A stretch of DNA of 28,500 nt from positions 23,394,678 to 23,423,177 of the forward strand of contig CM055107.1 in assembly GCA_029204225.1 (NCBI GenBank), read 5' to 3'. The notes under the pieces were generated by a model that worked only from the letters and a program-made list of their open reading frames with translations, was not told the origin of the DNA and did no database searches. Position 1 is the first letter of the stretch, and each line of letters opens with the position of its first letter. This DNA is from Diphasiastrum complanatum (Eukaryota > Streptophyta > Lycopodiopsida > Lycopodiales > Lycopodiaceae). Positions 8,323 to 17,744 of this stretch are shown here, piece by piece. Position numbers and translations under genes: made by a program.

Positions 8323-8541
8323 ATGAAGGGACAGGTGATTAAGTTGAAGGGCCCCGGGCCCCAAAAAGGTGAAACAATAGGGGAGGAGTCCAAGGCAGAG
8401 AAGGGTGAAACTCTGCACACTTTTGAACCTGAGACAAGTGAAGATCTGTGCGACGATACTCTGTTATCAGAGTTATATCCCCTTAAAAAGATAAAGCGCT
8501 CCAGACCATATAACATTAAAACTCATGCAAACAAGATGTAA
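8323..8541 (+). CDS. Short charged ORF, possible upstream exon of the phosphatase-like gene
   Basis: A 72-codon frame from ATG 8323 to TAA. It is Lys/Glu/Gly-rich at first, then has an acidic SEDLCDD block and a basic LKKIKRSRP block resembling a nuclear localisation signal. I do not recognise it. It lies between the Q/D-rich ORF and the phosphatase exon on the same strand. The reading frame differs from the exon, so an intron within 8542-8784 would be needed to connect them. No convincing donor site was seen at its end. Composition is compatible with coding, but the length allows a chance ORF. Confidence 0.25.
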   Translation: MKGQVIKLKGPGPQKGETIGEESKAEKGETLHTFEPETSEDLCDDTLLSELYPLKKIKRSRPYNIKTHANKM

Positions 8542-8784
8542 CACGTGCACACTATGTTGCATTAAAAGTAGAATAATGTTATCTATTGTGTTATGAAGTG
8601 TGACCAAATTCATCGAGTGATCAGTATCACCGCTATCTGATATGTTAAGAAGACATTTGTTATTATTAAAAGGGAAACAAGGCATTTCTTGTCGTTTTCT
8701 TGTTCTTATGTGTTTGTAGCACCCACCTCTTGGTGGATAAAAGACGACGATCAGGGCCCCCGATGCTTATGACATTCCAGCTAG

Positions 8785-9060
8785 GGCCGCAGGAGGTTGA
8801 TCATCCTCGATATAAACGGGGTGTTGTTAAATACTTATCGAATATTTTCAGATGGCCCTTTTGTAAATTTCTTCAAAAGAAACGTAATCCGAGTGCATGA
8901 ACACTGCTACTGTTTTCTGAGGCCTAGGGCTAAGATGTTTTTGAAAAAACTAGCCGAAGTGGGAGTGCAAGTCATTATATGGAACAGCATGAGATATTCG
9001 AAGGTCATGAAAATACTGCGTACCTGCTTCCATGAAAAAATGCAACAAAGATTTTTCAAA
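8785..9060 (+). pseudogene. Probable exon of an FCP1/NIF-type (HAD) phosphatase, isolated
   Basis: In the frame beginning GRRRLIILDINGVLL (Asp at 8809) the sequence matches the N-terminal half of plant FCP1/NLI-interacting-factor phosphatases. The order is the DxD/N-G-V-L catalytic loop, about 25 variable residues, a CFLRPRAKMFLKKL block (matching the usual RPGxxEFL block), then VGVQVIIWNSM (the usual VGIWSSM) and a helix running to QQRFF. The first Asp is the expected nucleophile. The second loop position is Asn, as in a plant branch with D-x-N-G loops, so activity is doubtful. An AAAG/GTAGCT donor-like site follows at about 9060. An acceptor-like CTAG or GCAG lies at 8781-8792, and an in-frame TAG is just upstream (8782-8784). 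The second half of the domain was not found downstream. It reads as a single exon or captured gene piece. This is the only clear non-retroelement coding trace in the window. Confidence 0.6.
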
Positions 9061-9457
9061 GGTAGCTCAACATTTTACACAGAGACACTTGTGATTATGT
9101 TGTCATCTTGAAATTATTAAAGCATATGAGCTCAATTAACTAATAACAATGTATTCAGCAATACCCGCAAAATAAATTATCAATACTTTTGTGATACTTT
9201 CTACTAGTTATTTTGTGCTATTATTACCAATTGCCTAAATTTTGGTACATTTTGGTACTATTTTAGCACCAAGCTGAAACTGTTTTGAACTATTTTGGAT
9301 ATCAATTCTTAATGTTTGGTACCTATTGCCTCTGTTTTGGTACTATGTTATGTATCAATATTTGGTACTATGTTATGTATCAATATTTGGTATTATGTAC
9401 CCATATTTGGTACTGTTTATATGCTCCTTTAAAACCGTGAGGGTAGTTTTTGATAAT
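9061..9457. other. A/T-rich stretch after the phosphatase exon, with a 25-bp tandem repeat
   Basis: Intron-like, strongly A/T-rich DNA with no coding trace on either strand. It carries many TTTGGTAC words from about 9238 onward and the tandem array described separately. No second phosphatase exon was found. Confidence 0.4.
9336..9424. repeat. 25-bp tandem repeat, TTTGGTACTATG units
   Basis: Two identical 25-bp units (9336-9360, 9361-9385), a shortened 20-bp unit (9386-9405) and a partial one from 9406, each starting TTTGGTA. Looser TTTGGTAC copies lie at 9240-9330, so the array was probably longer. Confidence 0.85.
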
Positions 9458-10839
9458 TGTTGGCATATTCCAAGGAATCCCCAAGATGCCGAGCAGAGCT
9501 GTTATAAAAGAGCACCTCTCACCCTAGACCGAGGAGGTCCTAGAAGGAAGAGAGAAGGATGAAGATGAGAGCCAACCATGAGAGCCAAGAAATACTATCT
9601 AGGAATACAGTTTTAAATCATGTGAGCCTCATGGTGAATCTCAAGAGAAGGAATGACCATGTAGGAGCTAGTAGTATTTCTAGGCAATACAATAAATGCA
9701 AGTAGACCACTCTTAAATAAATTAGAGTGAGCCACCTTTTGATGGTGACCTCTGGTGAAAGAGCTAATTCCACTTGGAATTTGTAAATTGTGAAATTGCT
9801 ACTTAGGCTCCACATGGACAGCCTCTTAGTTTATTTCAGAGCCCCCCTCTCTTGTGAGGGAGCTTTACATGTAATGTCATTTTCTTTTGTATTGAATAAG
9901 AAGATCTTCCACGAGTTCTTGACATTCTAGAAGCTCCTTGTTCATGATGGTTTTCTTGAGTGATTCTATTATGAGCATGCCCTTCCATTTCCTTAATACT
10001 GGTTCCATTTCCATAAATAATATTGGTTCTTACTTCTCCAATGTCTGCAACAATGGTGTTGCGATTGGAGAAAGAAAGTTTTAGCAGTCATATTTATATT
10101 TTATCCAACGGGGTTGGCTCAACTGGTTAGCTTGGCATCCAAAGTTTCTTTGGTCCCAGGTTCGAGCCTCCCCTTGGAAACCAAAAAGCATTTCCTTGAA
10201 TGTGGTTGTGGAATTAGATTAATTTTCTGCTTTCTTTCATTATGCAATGTGGAATAGAGTGGATTAGATCTCTTGTTCTATGTTTTTAATGTAGTTTTCA
10301 ACATACAAGTAAAATGAACAGGCTGGAATTGTGGTATAGATTTTGCATAACCTAGACATTCCATATTTTGATGTTCTTGGGCTGTCCAGGAATCAAAAAT
10401 TGTGTGTTTCTTGATCCTTGGACTTTCAATATGCTGCTTAGTAATTAGTTTCTTGTTTCTTGCCTTCAGTTCTGTTCATTTGTAGATTAAATTGAGCATC
10501 TTGTTTGTTTCTTTCTAATGTTTTAGAAGTAGTTATTAGCAAGAACTTATTGGAATTCATCAGCATTGCATGCAGATCTGTAGATGAATGGTTTAAGTTG
10601 CATGTTTGATTGTGTGCTTGCAATTGGAGTGAATGCTACCCGAGCATCCCATTGACAGGCTAAGAAATATACTACAACGAACCACACCTTTCTGCATAAT
10701 CTGGCTTTGAACTAAGAAGATAACGTTAAGAGAGCCAACCGCTTGGAACGGGCAGAAACACCTGGATTCCAGAGATAAGGAATCAAGAAAAGCAATAGCT
10801 ACTTACTTCACAGATTCTCAGTCAGGAAATCTGTGAACA
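9458..10839 (+). repeat. Candidate gypsy LTR of about 1.4 kb
   Basis: The boundaries are inferred from TGTT..AACA ends and the adjacent TGGCGCC primer site; there is no second copy in the window to confirm them. Inside are a TTATAAAAG box (9501-9509) and a TGTATTGAATAAG stretch (about 9888-9900) resembling a promoter and polyadenylation signal. The distance from TATA to the end is long. Part of that is explained by a SINE-like insert near 10109. Confidence 0.4.
10109..10290 (+). repeat. tRNA-derived SINE-like sequence
   Basis: TTGGCTCAACTGG at 10114-10126 fits an RNA polymerase III A box. GGTTCGAGCCT at 10159-10169 fits a B box, and the ~33-bp gap between them is right for a tRNA-derived promoter. 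The GGGG start and TGGTTAG block resemble the heads of plant SINEs. A T-rich end lies near 10282-10287. The 3' end and target duplication are not established. It does not fold into a proper tRNA by eye. Confidence 0.55.
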
Positions 10840-10841
10840 TT

Positions 10842-10860
10842 TGGCGCCATTCCCACCAGT
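10842..10860 (+). promoter_or_regulatory. Gypsy primer-binding site
   Basis: TGGCGCCATTCCCACCA follows the candidate LTR end with a two-base gap. It resembles the TGGCGCC... primer sites of plant Tat/Athila-type gypsy elements. The match weakens after the first eight bases. Confidence 0.6.
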
Positions 10861-11121
10861 ACATAGACACACAACCTACACAAAACCGCAATCTCTGTGT
10901 GTGCTTCCACATCTGCTAGCACATCCATATCGATGATTCCCAAAGTTCCAGAGAACTTTGTGGAACCTCCTTTTGACCTACCAAGCAAATTCAAAGATTT
11001 TACACTTGATGACGTGGTCATCCAGTTGTGACAATTCCAAGGGGAACCTACACAAGCTTTCCAGTCCTTTGAAGGACCAGCAAAGACCATGTAGCTAGAT
11101 CTTAAAGATCCTGGTGAGGAC

Positions 11122-12343
11122 ATGGATCATATCGTTCATGTCGGAGCCCACCTCACGCTACGCAAATACAGGGATGTATTTGTTTGGAATTATACAGAAA
11201 TGAAAGGAGTTCCACCTAAAATAGCCATTCATACTATTCCTTTAGAGGAGAGCACTATGCCTATTTGGGCTAAGCCTTACCGTTGTAACCCGGTTTATCG
11301 TGAATGAGTTGACGAAGATATTAAGAAGATCCTCGATGCTAGTTTCATTTATGAAGTCCAACACACAGATTGGGTATCACCCAGTTCCCAGCAAAAACGG
11401 CAAGCTTCGTATCTACATTGATCTCAAAAACCTTAATGCGGTTACTAAAAAAGACCATCTCATTATCCTTAACGACACAAATCCTAGAGGAAATGGAAAG
11501 AGCTGAAGCTTTCAGCTTCTTAGATGATTTTAGTGGCTATTTTCTAGTTCAAATAGCCCCTGAGGATAAACACAAGATAGCCTTTGCTTCGGAAAACGAC
11601 ATTTATATTTATCACGTCATGCCTTCTGGCTTATGCAATGCCCCTTCCACGTTCCAATGCGTCATGCAAATGGCGTTCCAAGATTTGTTACATCGAATTG
11701 TCGAGATTTATCTCGATGATTTGGGTGTACATTCTTTTACAGACAAACACCTCGAAGCCCTTGAAACGATATTCATTCACTGTCATAGGTTCGGTATATC
11801 ACTAAACCCTAAAAAAAAAGCCAAATCTGGTTTACCCATGGGGTCCTAGAAAATATTATTTCCAAGGATGGTATTTCTACCGATCTTTCAAAGATCAAGG
11901 TTATAGTTGAGATGCCTTTACCTGCAATGGTGAAAGAAGTTTATGTCTTCCTTGGCCATACTAATTATTACTGCATCTTCATAATCGACTACGCCGGTAA
12001 GGCCTCGTTTATTTAGTTGTGGTCGTCGACCCTAGATGGACCCAAGAAGGTTATGTCTTCCTCGGCCATACTAATTATTACCGCATCTTCATAATCGACT
12101 ACGCCGGTAAGGCAAGGCTCGTTTATTTAGTTGTGCAACCCTAGATGGATCGAAGAATGCATAAAAGCTTTTGACTTGAAAACAACACTTACTACCGAAC
12201 CCATACTTCGTTCCCCGCATTACACAAAAGAAATTCCACGTGCATACCGACACAAGTAAGTATGCCATAGGAGGAATTCTAGCACGACCAGGTGAATATG
12301 AAAAAGATTTTCTGATACGTTTCTTAAGCAGGCAACTGGTCTG
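11122..12343 (+). pseudogene. Ty3/gypsy reverse transcriptase to RNase H start, decayed
   Basis: The pre-RT block (GAHLTLRKYRDVFVWNYTEMKG, 11144-11209) is followed by the RT entry KPYRCNPVY and, after a TGA (11305-11307), DEDIKKILDASFIYEV. The reading then shifts frame twice (near 11380 and 11480). It continues through KNGKLRIYIDLKNLNAVTKK, AFSFLDDFSGYF, APEDKHKIAFAS, MPSGLCNAPSTFQ and the catalytic IYLDD (about 11707-11721, both Asp kept), ending in ISLNPKK. After a further shift near 11845 the connection domain follows (IISKDGIST, FLGHTNYY), part of which is duplicated in tandem, then an HTDTSKYAIGGIL RNase H start. It ends at RFLSRQLV about 12343. Integrase is missing. Frameshifts and stops rule out activity. 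Confidence 0.85.
11941..12160 (+). repeat. 110-bp tandem duplication within the gypsy RT connection
   Basis: TTATGTCTTCCT at 11941 recurs at 12051. The whole unit, including GGCCATACTAATTATTAC, CATAATCGACTACGCCGGTAAG and CGTTTATTTAGTTGTG, is repeated with a few substitutions and small indels. It duplicates the FLGHTNYY block of the polymerase and arose after this copy was already dead, or disabled it further. Confidence 0.9.
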
Positions 12344-12375
12344 ATAATAATCTGCTATCTTTTTTATCTTATCTG

Positions 12376-12540
12376 GATCTAGATCCTACTTGGATCTTAC
12401 TCGATCCTGTCTGATCTGTCCAGATCTTGTTTGATCTTGTTGCATCTTGATGAATGTCGCTTGATCTGACTAAATCTCATTAGATCTGGCTTGATTCTAT
12501 TAGATTTGGCTGTGATGACTCCTATATGGATGATCTGATC
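12376..12540. repeat. 10-bp-period GATCT array
   Basis: GATCT or a one-to-two base variant starts at 12393, 12403, 12413, 12423, 12433, 12443, 12453, 12463, 12473, 12483, 12493 and 12503, every tenth base with no slip, and again at 12533. Earlier copies at 12376 and 12382 are out of phase. It sits just past the 3' end of the minus-strand gypsy integrase ORF (stop at 12580). Tat-lineage gypsy elements are known to carry tandem repeats in their 3' untranslated region, so it may belong to that element. Confidence 0.85.
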
Positions 12541-12579
12541 CTTGTATGTGCTGTTGGTCATCATCAAGCTGGATCTGTC

Positions 12580-15060
12580 TTATTGTGATGGCCAGTAATT
12601 TTGAAGTTGGCTACCGTTGATGGGAGTGTCAAATGGTGTCCCATCAAGTTGTTCGAGGTTCACGCCTCTATGGCTTAAGATCTCCTTGACATGATATGGG
12701 CCTTCGCCTGTGAACTTCAACTTTTCCTTGATCGCCTTGATTTTATACATGAGTACCCGATTTCCAGAACGAATACCCTTTTTGTGCAATCGGTGATCGT
12801 GCCATGCTCTACATCATGCTTTCTCAACTGCCAATACATTTACAGCCAATATGCGTGTCTCGCAAATTTTGTGTAAGGCTTCATGGCATAATTGTAGAGA
12901 TTTGGATTCATCAAGACACTGTGTTATGGCAACTCTTAATGATGGCACCAAAAATTCTGTTGGCATTACTGCATCTTGATCATAATCCAGCTGAAATGGC
13001 ATTTGATCAACGCTTCCCTTGAATGTTGTCCTGAATGCCCACAGTGCAGTAGCATATAACATGTGCTCCCAATTAGATCTGCTAGTTTCAACTGTTTTTG
13101 TGATAATGCTACACAAGATCTTGTTGGATGATTCTGCTTGCCCATTACCACGAGGATAATAAGGTGTGCTGAATCTATGAGAATTCTTCCAATAGAACTT
13201 TGATGGTCTCGTTGACGAAATGGCTTCCGCGATCGTTGACTATCTCTATTGGGCATCTGAAGTGCACAATGATGTTTTCGTATAAGAACTTGGCAGTAGC
13301 TCGAGCATCAGCTGTTCATACCACCTTGGCTTCTACCCATTTGGTGAGATAATCTATAGCCACGATAATATATTGGGCTTGTGAACTTCTTGCAGCTAGG
13401 TGGATAGAATCGATGTAGACCAATCCCCACTTCTCGAATGGTGCTTGAGCCAGAACCGGATGTAATAGGTCTTAATTCAATCTTGTTGGCCTCCTAGCTC
13501 GTTGGCACACATCACATTTCTTCAATTATTCTTTCGTATCTATATGAATCATGGGCCACTAGCATCCTGATTGCAAGATCTTGCGAGCTATAATGTCAGA
13601 TGCAAAGTAACCACCACCCACGCCCTCATTCGAAATTAATATAATCTAGGTGGCCTCATGTGGAAGGATACATCTTCTAAGGATATTGTCCCGATACTCT
13701 TTGATACAGTTCGCCGGCAATCAGCTGATAGGGTCTTGCTTTTAGAATCAACTTCCATTGTTTTGCCTTGGATAAGGATTTGTCAGGTTGGCCCCACATT
13801 AGATATTCCACTATGTTTGCGGCCCATTCAAGTATTGTGCCAATATAAAACAAGGCAACATCGGGTAGCTCATCATCGAGGTGGATTGTAGTTTCCTTCC
13901 CTTTATTCGTGACACATTATCTGCCATATAATGTTGCTTGCCCTTGCGAACCACTATCCAAAAATCAATCTCCAACAAAAAAGCAACCATCGAGTAATTT
14001 GCCATGCGTTGCAATTTTTACTAACAAGATAAAACAAGGGTCTGTATAAAACACAAAATGAGTGGCCATCAAATAATGCCTAAACTTCTTAACTGCATAA
14101 ATCATAGCCAATGCCTCCCGCTCTGTGGTTGAATAGTTCATCTCTGAATCACCGAGTAGTCAGTTGGCAAATCGGATTGGGAAATTCTTTTTGCATTCTC
14201 CTGGTTGGGTAAAGATGGCTCCAATCGCATACTTTGATGCATCAGTGTGCACATGAAACTCTATGGTCCAATTGAGCGGTCGTATTATTGGCGCTGAGAC
14301 CAATGCATCCTTAAGTTTTTGGAAAGCATGTAAAGCTTCCTCCGTCCAATGTGGTTCCATTGTGAGCTTGTAGATTGGTCTTGCTAACTCCGTAAAATCT
14401 AGAATGAAGATCTGATAGTAGCTAGCATGACCCATAAAAACATACACCGTGGGACGTGTCATCTAAAATTGACACTTCACTAGATTCAAGAATATCTGCT
14501 ATTCACGGCATTGCTTCAACACTTTTTCCAAGTTGGATAGGTATTTTGAGTTCGGTCCGTGCACACATAGATCATCCAAGAAAATCTCTAGAAATGTTTA
14601 CAAGTACTCCTTAAATGCCAATTGCATATCTCGTTGGAAAGTGCTTGGGGCAAAGTCCAAACAACATCACCTTATAGGCATAAGTTCCCATTCAGTGGCA
14701 AACGTTGTCTTGTGCTAATCGTTTGATGCTATCTTCACTAGATTGTAGCCGCTAAAGCCATCCAGAAAACTGTAAGTTTCTGCTTATGCTACTCTATCCA
14801 GAACACTATTCGTGAATGGTAAGGGAAAATGGTCTTTCTTTGTAACCGCATTTAGCGGCTTCAGGGTCACACAAATCTGCATTTTGTTGTTCTTCTTGGG
14901 TACTATGACTATCAGCGATACTCATTCTGTGTGTTCAATTTCATAAATGAAATCGACGTCAAGCAGCTTCTGCAGCTCATGTTTGATCAACTCTGTGTAG
15001 TTAAGATTGCAGCGGTAATAGCAACTCACCTTGGGAACTACTCCATTGCAGGAGAACAGA
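12580..15060 (-). pseudogene. Ty3/gypsy pol relic: RT, RNase H, integrase
   Basis: A nearly complete but broken polymerase read right to left. RT begins about 15040 (ELQKLLDVDFIYEIEHTE), passes KPLNAVTKKDHFPLPF, ETYSFLDGFSGYN, KTTFATEWE, APSTFQ and FLDD (about 14555-14575; Phe replaces the usual Tyr before LDD). The connection and RNase H start are open from 14462 to 14160 (GHASYYQIFI, HTDASKYAIGAIF). RNase H continues through TTEREALAMIYAVKKFRHYL and YTDP, then VVRKGKQHYMADNVSRI. A tether (SKAKQWKLILKARPYQLIAGELY) leads to an integrase zinc-binding remnant (KKCDVCQ). The catalytic core follows (YIDSIHLAARSSQAQYIIVAIDYLTKWVEAK, NDRGSHF), then ALWAFRTT and the GEGPYHV C-terminal motif, stopping at 12580. 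Several stops and shifts are present. Gag and protease are not seen to the right of 15060. Confidence 0.85.
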
Positions 15061-15766
<706 letters not shown>

Positions 15767-16139
15767 AACAAGATTCAAATCCAAAAAATAACAAATCATA
15801 AACATAAAATAAACTTCAAAGCACCACTTAATACAGTGGATTTTAGAGCAATTGGCCTCAAAGCCTATTGGCCAATTCTAACCTCTCCTTATTTGAATTT
15901 GACATTTGGGGAGAACCCACTTTTATTTACTAATTTGACTATTAGGCCCGACAACATTTAATTCCCACAATTTGGCCAAAAGTCCTTCTATTAACTTCTA
16001 ATGATCAAAGAACTATGTGATCATTGGATTGGACACATGCAGGGTGCCAAATCCCTCTTCACTTATTAACTGCTTATAGATCTACGATCTAACTAAGAAT
16101 AAATTTGACTCGAAGTCTGCAAATCTTCCAACAGGTCCA
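15767..16139. other. Unassigned A/T-rich stretch with an 8-bp inverted repeat
   Basis: No coding trace. AATTGGCC (15850-15857) and GGCCAATT (15870-15877) form a perfect 8-bp inverted repeat with a 12-base gap. No transposon ends were recognised around it. Confidence 0.35.
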
Positions 16140-16495
16140 AATTAGCAATTCTACTAATAGAAAGTAGATTTTTGGTACGATTCAGAATATGAAAAACATT
16201 TGGAATGAAAGTAGTACTATCTCAGAATTACAATTTAACAATGCTCATACCATCGATACTGTGAGTACTGCTATTGCCCACCAATGAAACATGCTTCTGA
16301 GTCGTAGTTTGATTGTACTCATGAGACCAATTTAGTTGGTTGAGTAGCACCTGTATCCAAATACCAAGCATCATTCAAATGCGGATTATTTATCAAGGCT
16401 CGAAACTTCAGAACAAAAGGATTCGGTTTCTGATAAGCTTCCGTTTGAAGAAGTGATGTTGTTAATAACTCAGGACTCATGGTATTCCGATATCA
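16140..16495 (-). pseudogene. Copia gag-end/protease fragment
   Basis: Reading from about 16480 (ATG, MSPELL) the frame runs through NPFVLKFRALI to LNDAWYLDTGAT. This is the copia protease start, with the catalytic Asp-Thr-Gly at about 16343-16358. After stops and a shift, NRTKNLLSISRI (about 16195-16155) matches the conserved protease end (NLLS block). The short distance between the two blocks fits a copia protease. It differs from the protease stub at 17520-17600, so it is a second, unrelated copia remnant. It abuts a piece of region X at about 16500. Confidence 0.6.
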
Positions 16496-16509
16496 TTGAA
16501 TTGATGATG

Positions 16510-16576
16510 ATTCTTCCTCACTATCATTCACAATGACATCATTCAAAGTAAATCCTACTTTGAGCTCTTCACATAC
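16510..16576 (-). pseudogene. Region X fragment: 22-residue relative of element A
   Basis: The minus strand reads VCEELKVGFTLNDVIVNDSE. Element A at 4409-4347 reads CEVFKVGCTLNGAFVNDSE. At DNA level the two share blocks such as CTCACTATCATTCACAA and ATCCTACTTTGA. The fragment lies about 770 bp downstream of the post-protease block of the stub at 17235-17740, close to the corresponding distance in element A (about 660 bp). It is therefore probably the remains of a second element of the same gag-protease-X design. Confidence 0.6.
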
Positions 16577-16589
16577 TTCTCTTCTTCAT

Positions 16590-17234
16590 ACGTACACATG
16601 AAAATTTTTTTTTATAAATATACGTGTCCTTGCCCAAATTTTCGTGCAAAATTTCTCTCGTCTCCTCTTGATATCATTTTTGTTCACTACAACCTACTGA
16701 CACTGACCGTTGCCCCTCGAAACCGACATCGACCGATATTGCCTTCGAGCACTCAAAAGCTATCATTTTTTTCATCTCCTCTCCCTTGCTCGATTCTAAG
16801 TTCAGATTAATCCACTTAATAAATTTGATTTTCTTCACGTGCTTGAAATCGATATTTGGTTGTTTTTTCTAGTCTTTTCAAACTTTTTTTTTTTTAGAGC
16901 AATGTCTAACTCTGAGTCGAGTATTGTATTTTTTCTTCAGAAATTTCTACAATCTCTACTTGAAGAGCAAAACACTACCATTATTCCTATCATTGAAGTA
17001 GGATAATCATAATTATCCAATGAAATTGCTTTATCAACAACAAAGGTAGATTGCAAAGCATTCAACTTCATTGTCTTGTCATATCTACATGAAGTACTAA
17101 ACATCATCAATCTTAAAGATAAGAGACAAGTCACTTCATGTCTACTAACACTATCTATGAACAAATCAATATAGTAGCATCTCCAATGCTCTCCTCCCTA
17201 GATGCACACTTGAATGGAAAATTTGCATGCAATT
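16590..17234. other. Unassigned sequence inside the mosaic
   Basis: 16590-16930 has T-rich runs (16606-16616 and 16887-16897) and no coding trace. 16930-17234 should be region X of the second element, and minus-strand frames there are open for short spans (for example 17164-16937). I could not align them to element A by eye. It is either diverged region X or an insertion. Confidence 0.3.
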
Positions 17235-17740
17235 TCATGACTCAATCTTTGTCTCCTCAATGCTAGCAAGATCACACTTTGACAAGGTCTCCACTTGAGT
17301 GATCTCCACCTTTGCCAAGTTCACACTCTCAAAAGAAATATTAGCTTCCAACTTGAACAATCTTCCATATTTAAATCCCTTTGCTATGCAAACATCATTC
17401 TTAAACAAAAAAAACATTGTCTAGATCCATTCTCTTGGAAGATTCTAGACACGAAGGGATGGTTCCAATATCCTCTATTCTAAATTTTCATCTCTTGATG
17501 TAACTACGGAACTTTCAGCACCATTAAAAGAAAGTAGAGTTAAGAAAACATCCTTTTGAAAGGTCATGTGAGAGCTAGCCCCAGTATCAATCCACCATGA
17601 CTCCAATTAGTTGCTTTTGCTTGTTGGTGAGAATGGAAATGCCATCAAGGATGATTCTTCTTCATCCTTCTCTTTGTGTGCAAGGTTTCCTTGTTTGCTC
17701 TCTTCTAGTGCATTTTGCCTCTTGTAGCATTTGGATAACA
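17235..17740 (-). pseudogene. Copia gag zinc-knuckle end and protease stub (element B)
   Basis: The minus strand starts at about 17735 with the last Cys of a zinc knuckle (KCYKRQNALEE), a Lys/Glu-rich linker and a stop near 17606. The protease WWIDTGASSHMT (17597-17562, catalytic Asp-Thr-Gly kept) is followed by FQKDVFLTLL. The middle of protease is broken by stops. Reading resumes with KNDVCIAKGFKYGRLFKLEA (about 17400-17340), the block that follows protease in copia polyproteins. No integrase follows. Instead 60 or so unrecognised codons run to a stop at 17235, and a region X relative lies further on. The same order as in element A suggests a sister element. Confidence 0.65.
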
Positions 17741-17744
17741 ACAC

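Larger units (their letters stand above)
9458..12343 (+). mobile_element. Plus-strand Ty3/gypsy element, internally deleted and 3' truncated
   Basis: Candidate LTR 9458-10839 begins TGTTGGCA and ends GAACA, followed two bases later by a TGGCGCC primer site. After only about 270 bp of leader, the pre-RT block of a gypsy polymerase begins, so gag and protease have been deleted. The polymerase runs through RT to the start of RNase H and stops at about 12343. No right LTR is visible. The next gypsy sequence is on the opposite strand. Confidence 0.6.

Noticed and set aside
7994-8516. Leu/Val- and Cys/Ser-rich minus-strand ORFs opposite the Q/D-rich ORF
   Set aside because: Mirror frames of the CARGAYCAR minisatellite; the plus-strand reading has a more protein-like flank.
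10109-10175. Functional tRNA gene
   Set aside because: A and B boxes fit, but I see no acceptor-stem pairing or proper anticodon arm; a SINE head explains it better.
12580-15060. The plus and minus gypsy copies as one long inverted duplication
   Set aside because: The shared blocks are only moderately similar at DNA level and cover different parts; they are two different families in opposite orientation.
16598-16810. Plus-strand 70-codon ORF
   Set aside because: Short, starts in a T-rich run and has no homology or context supporting it.
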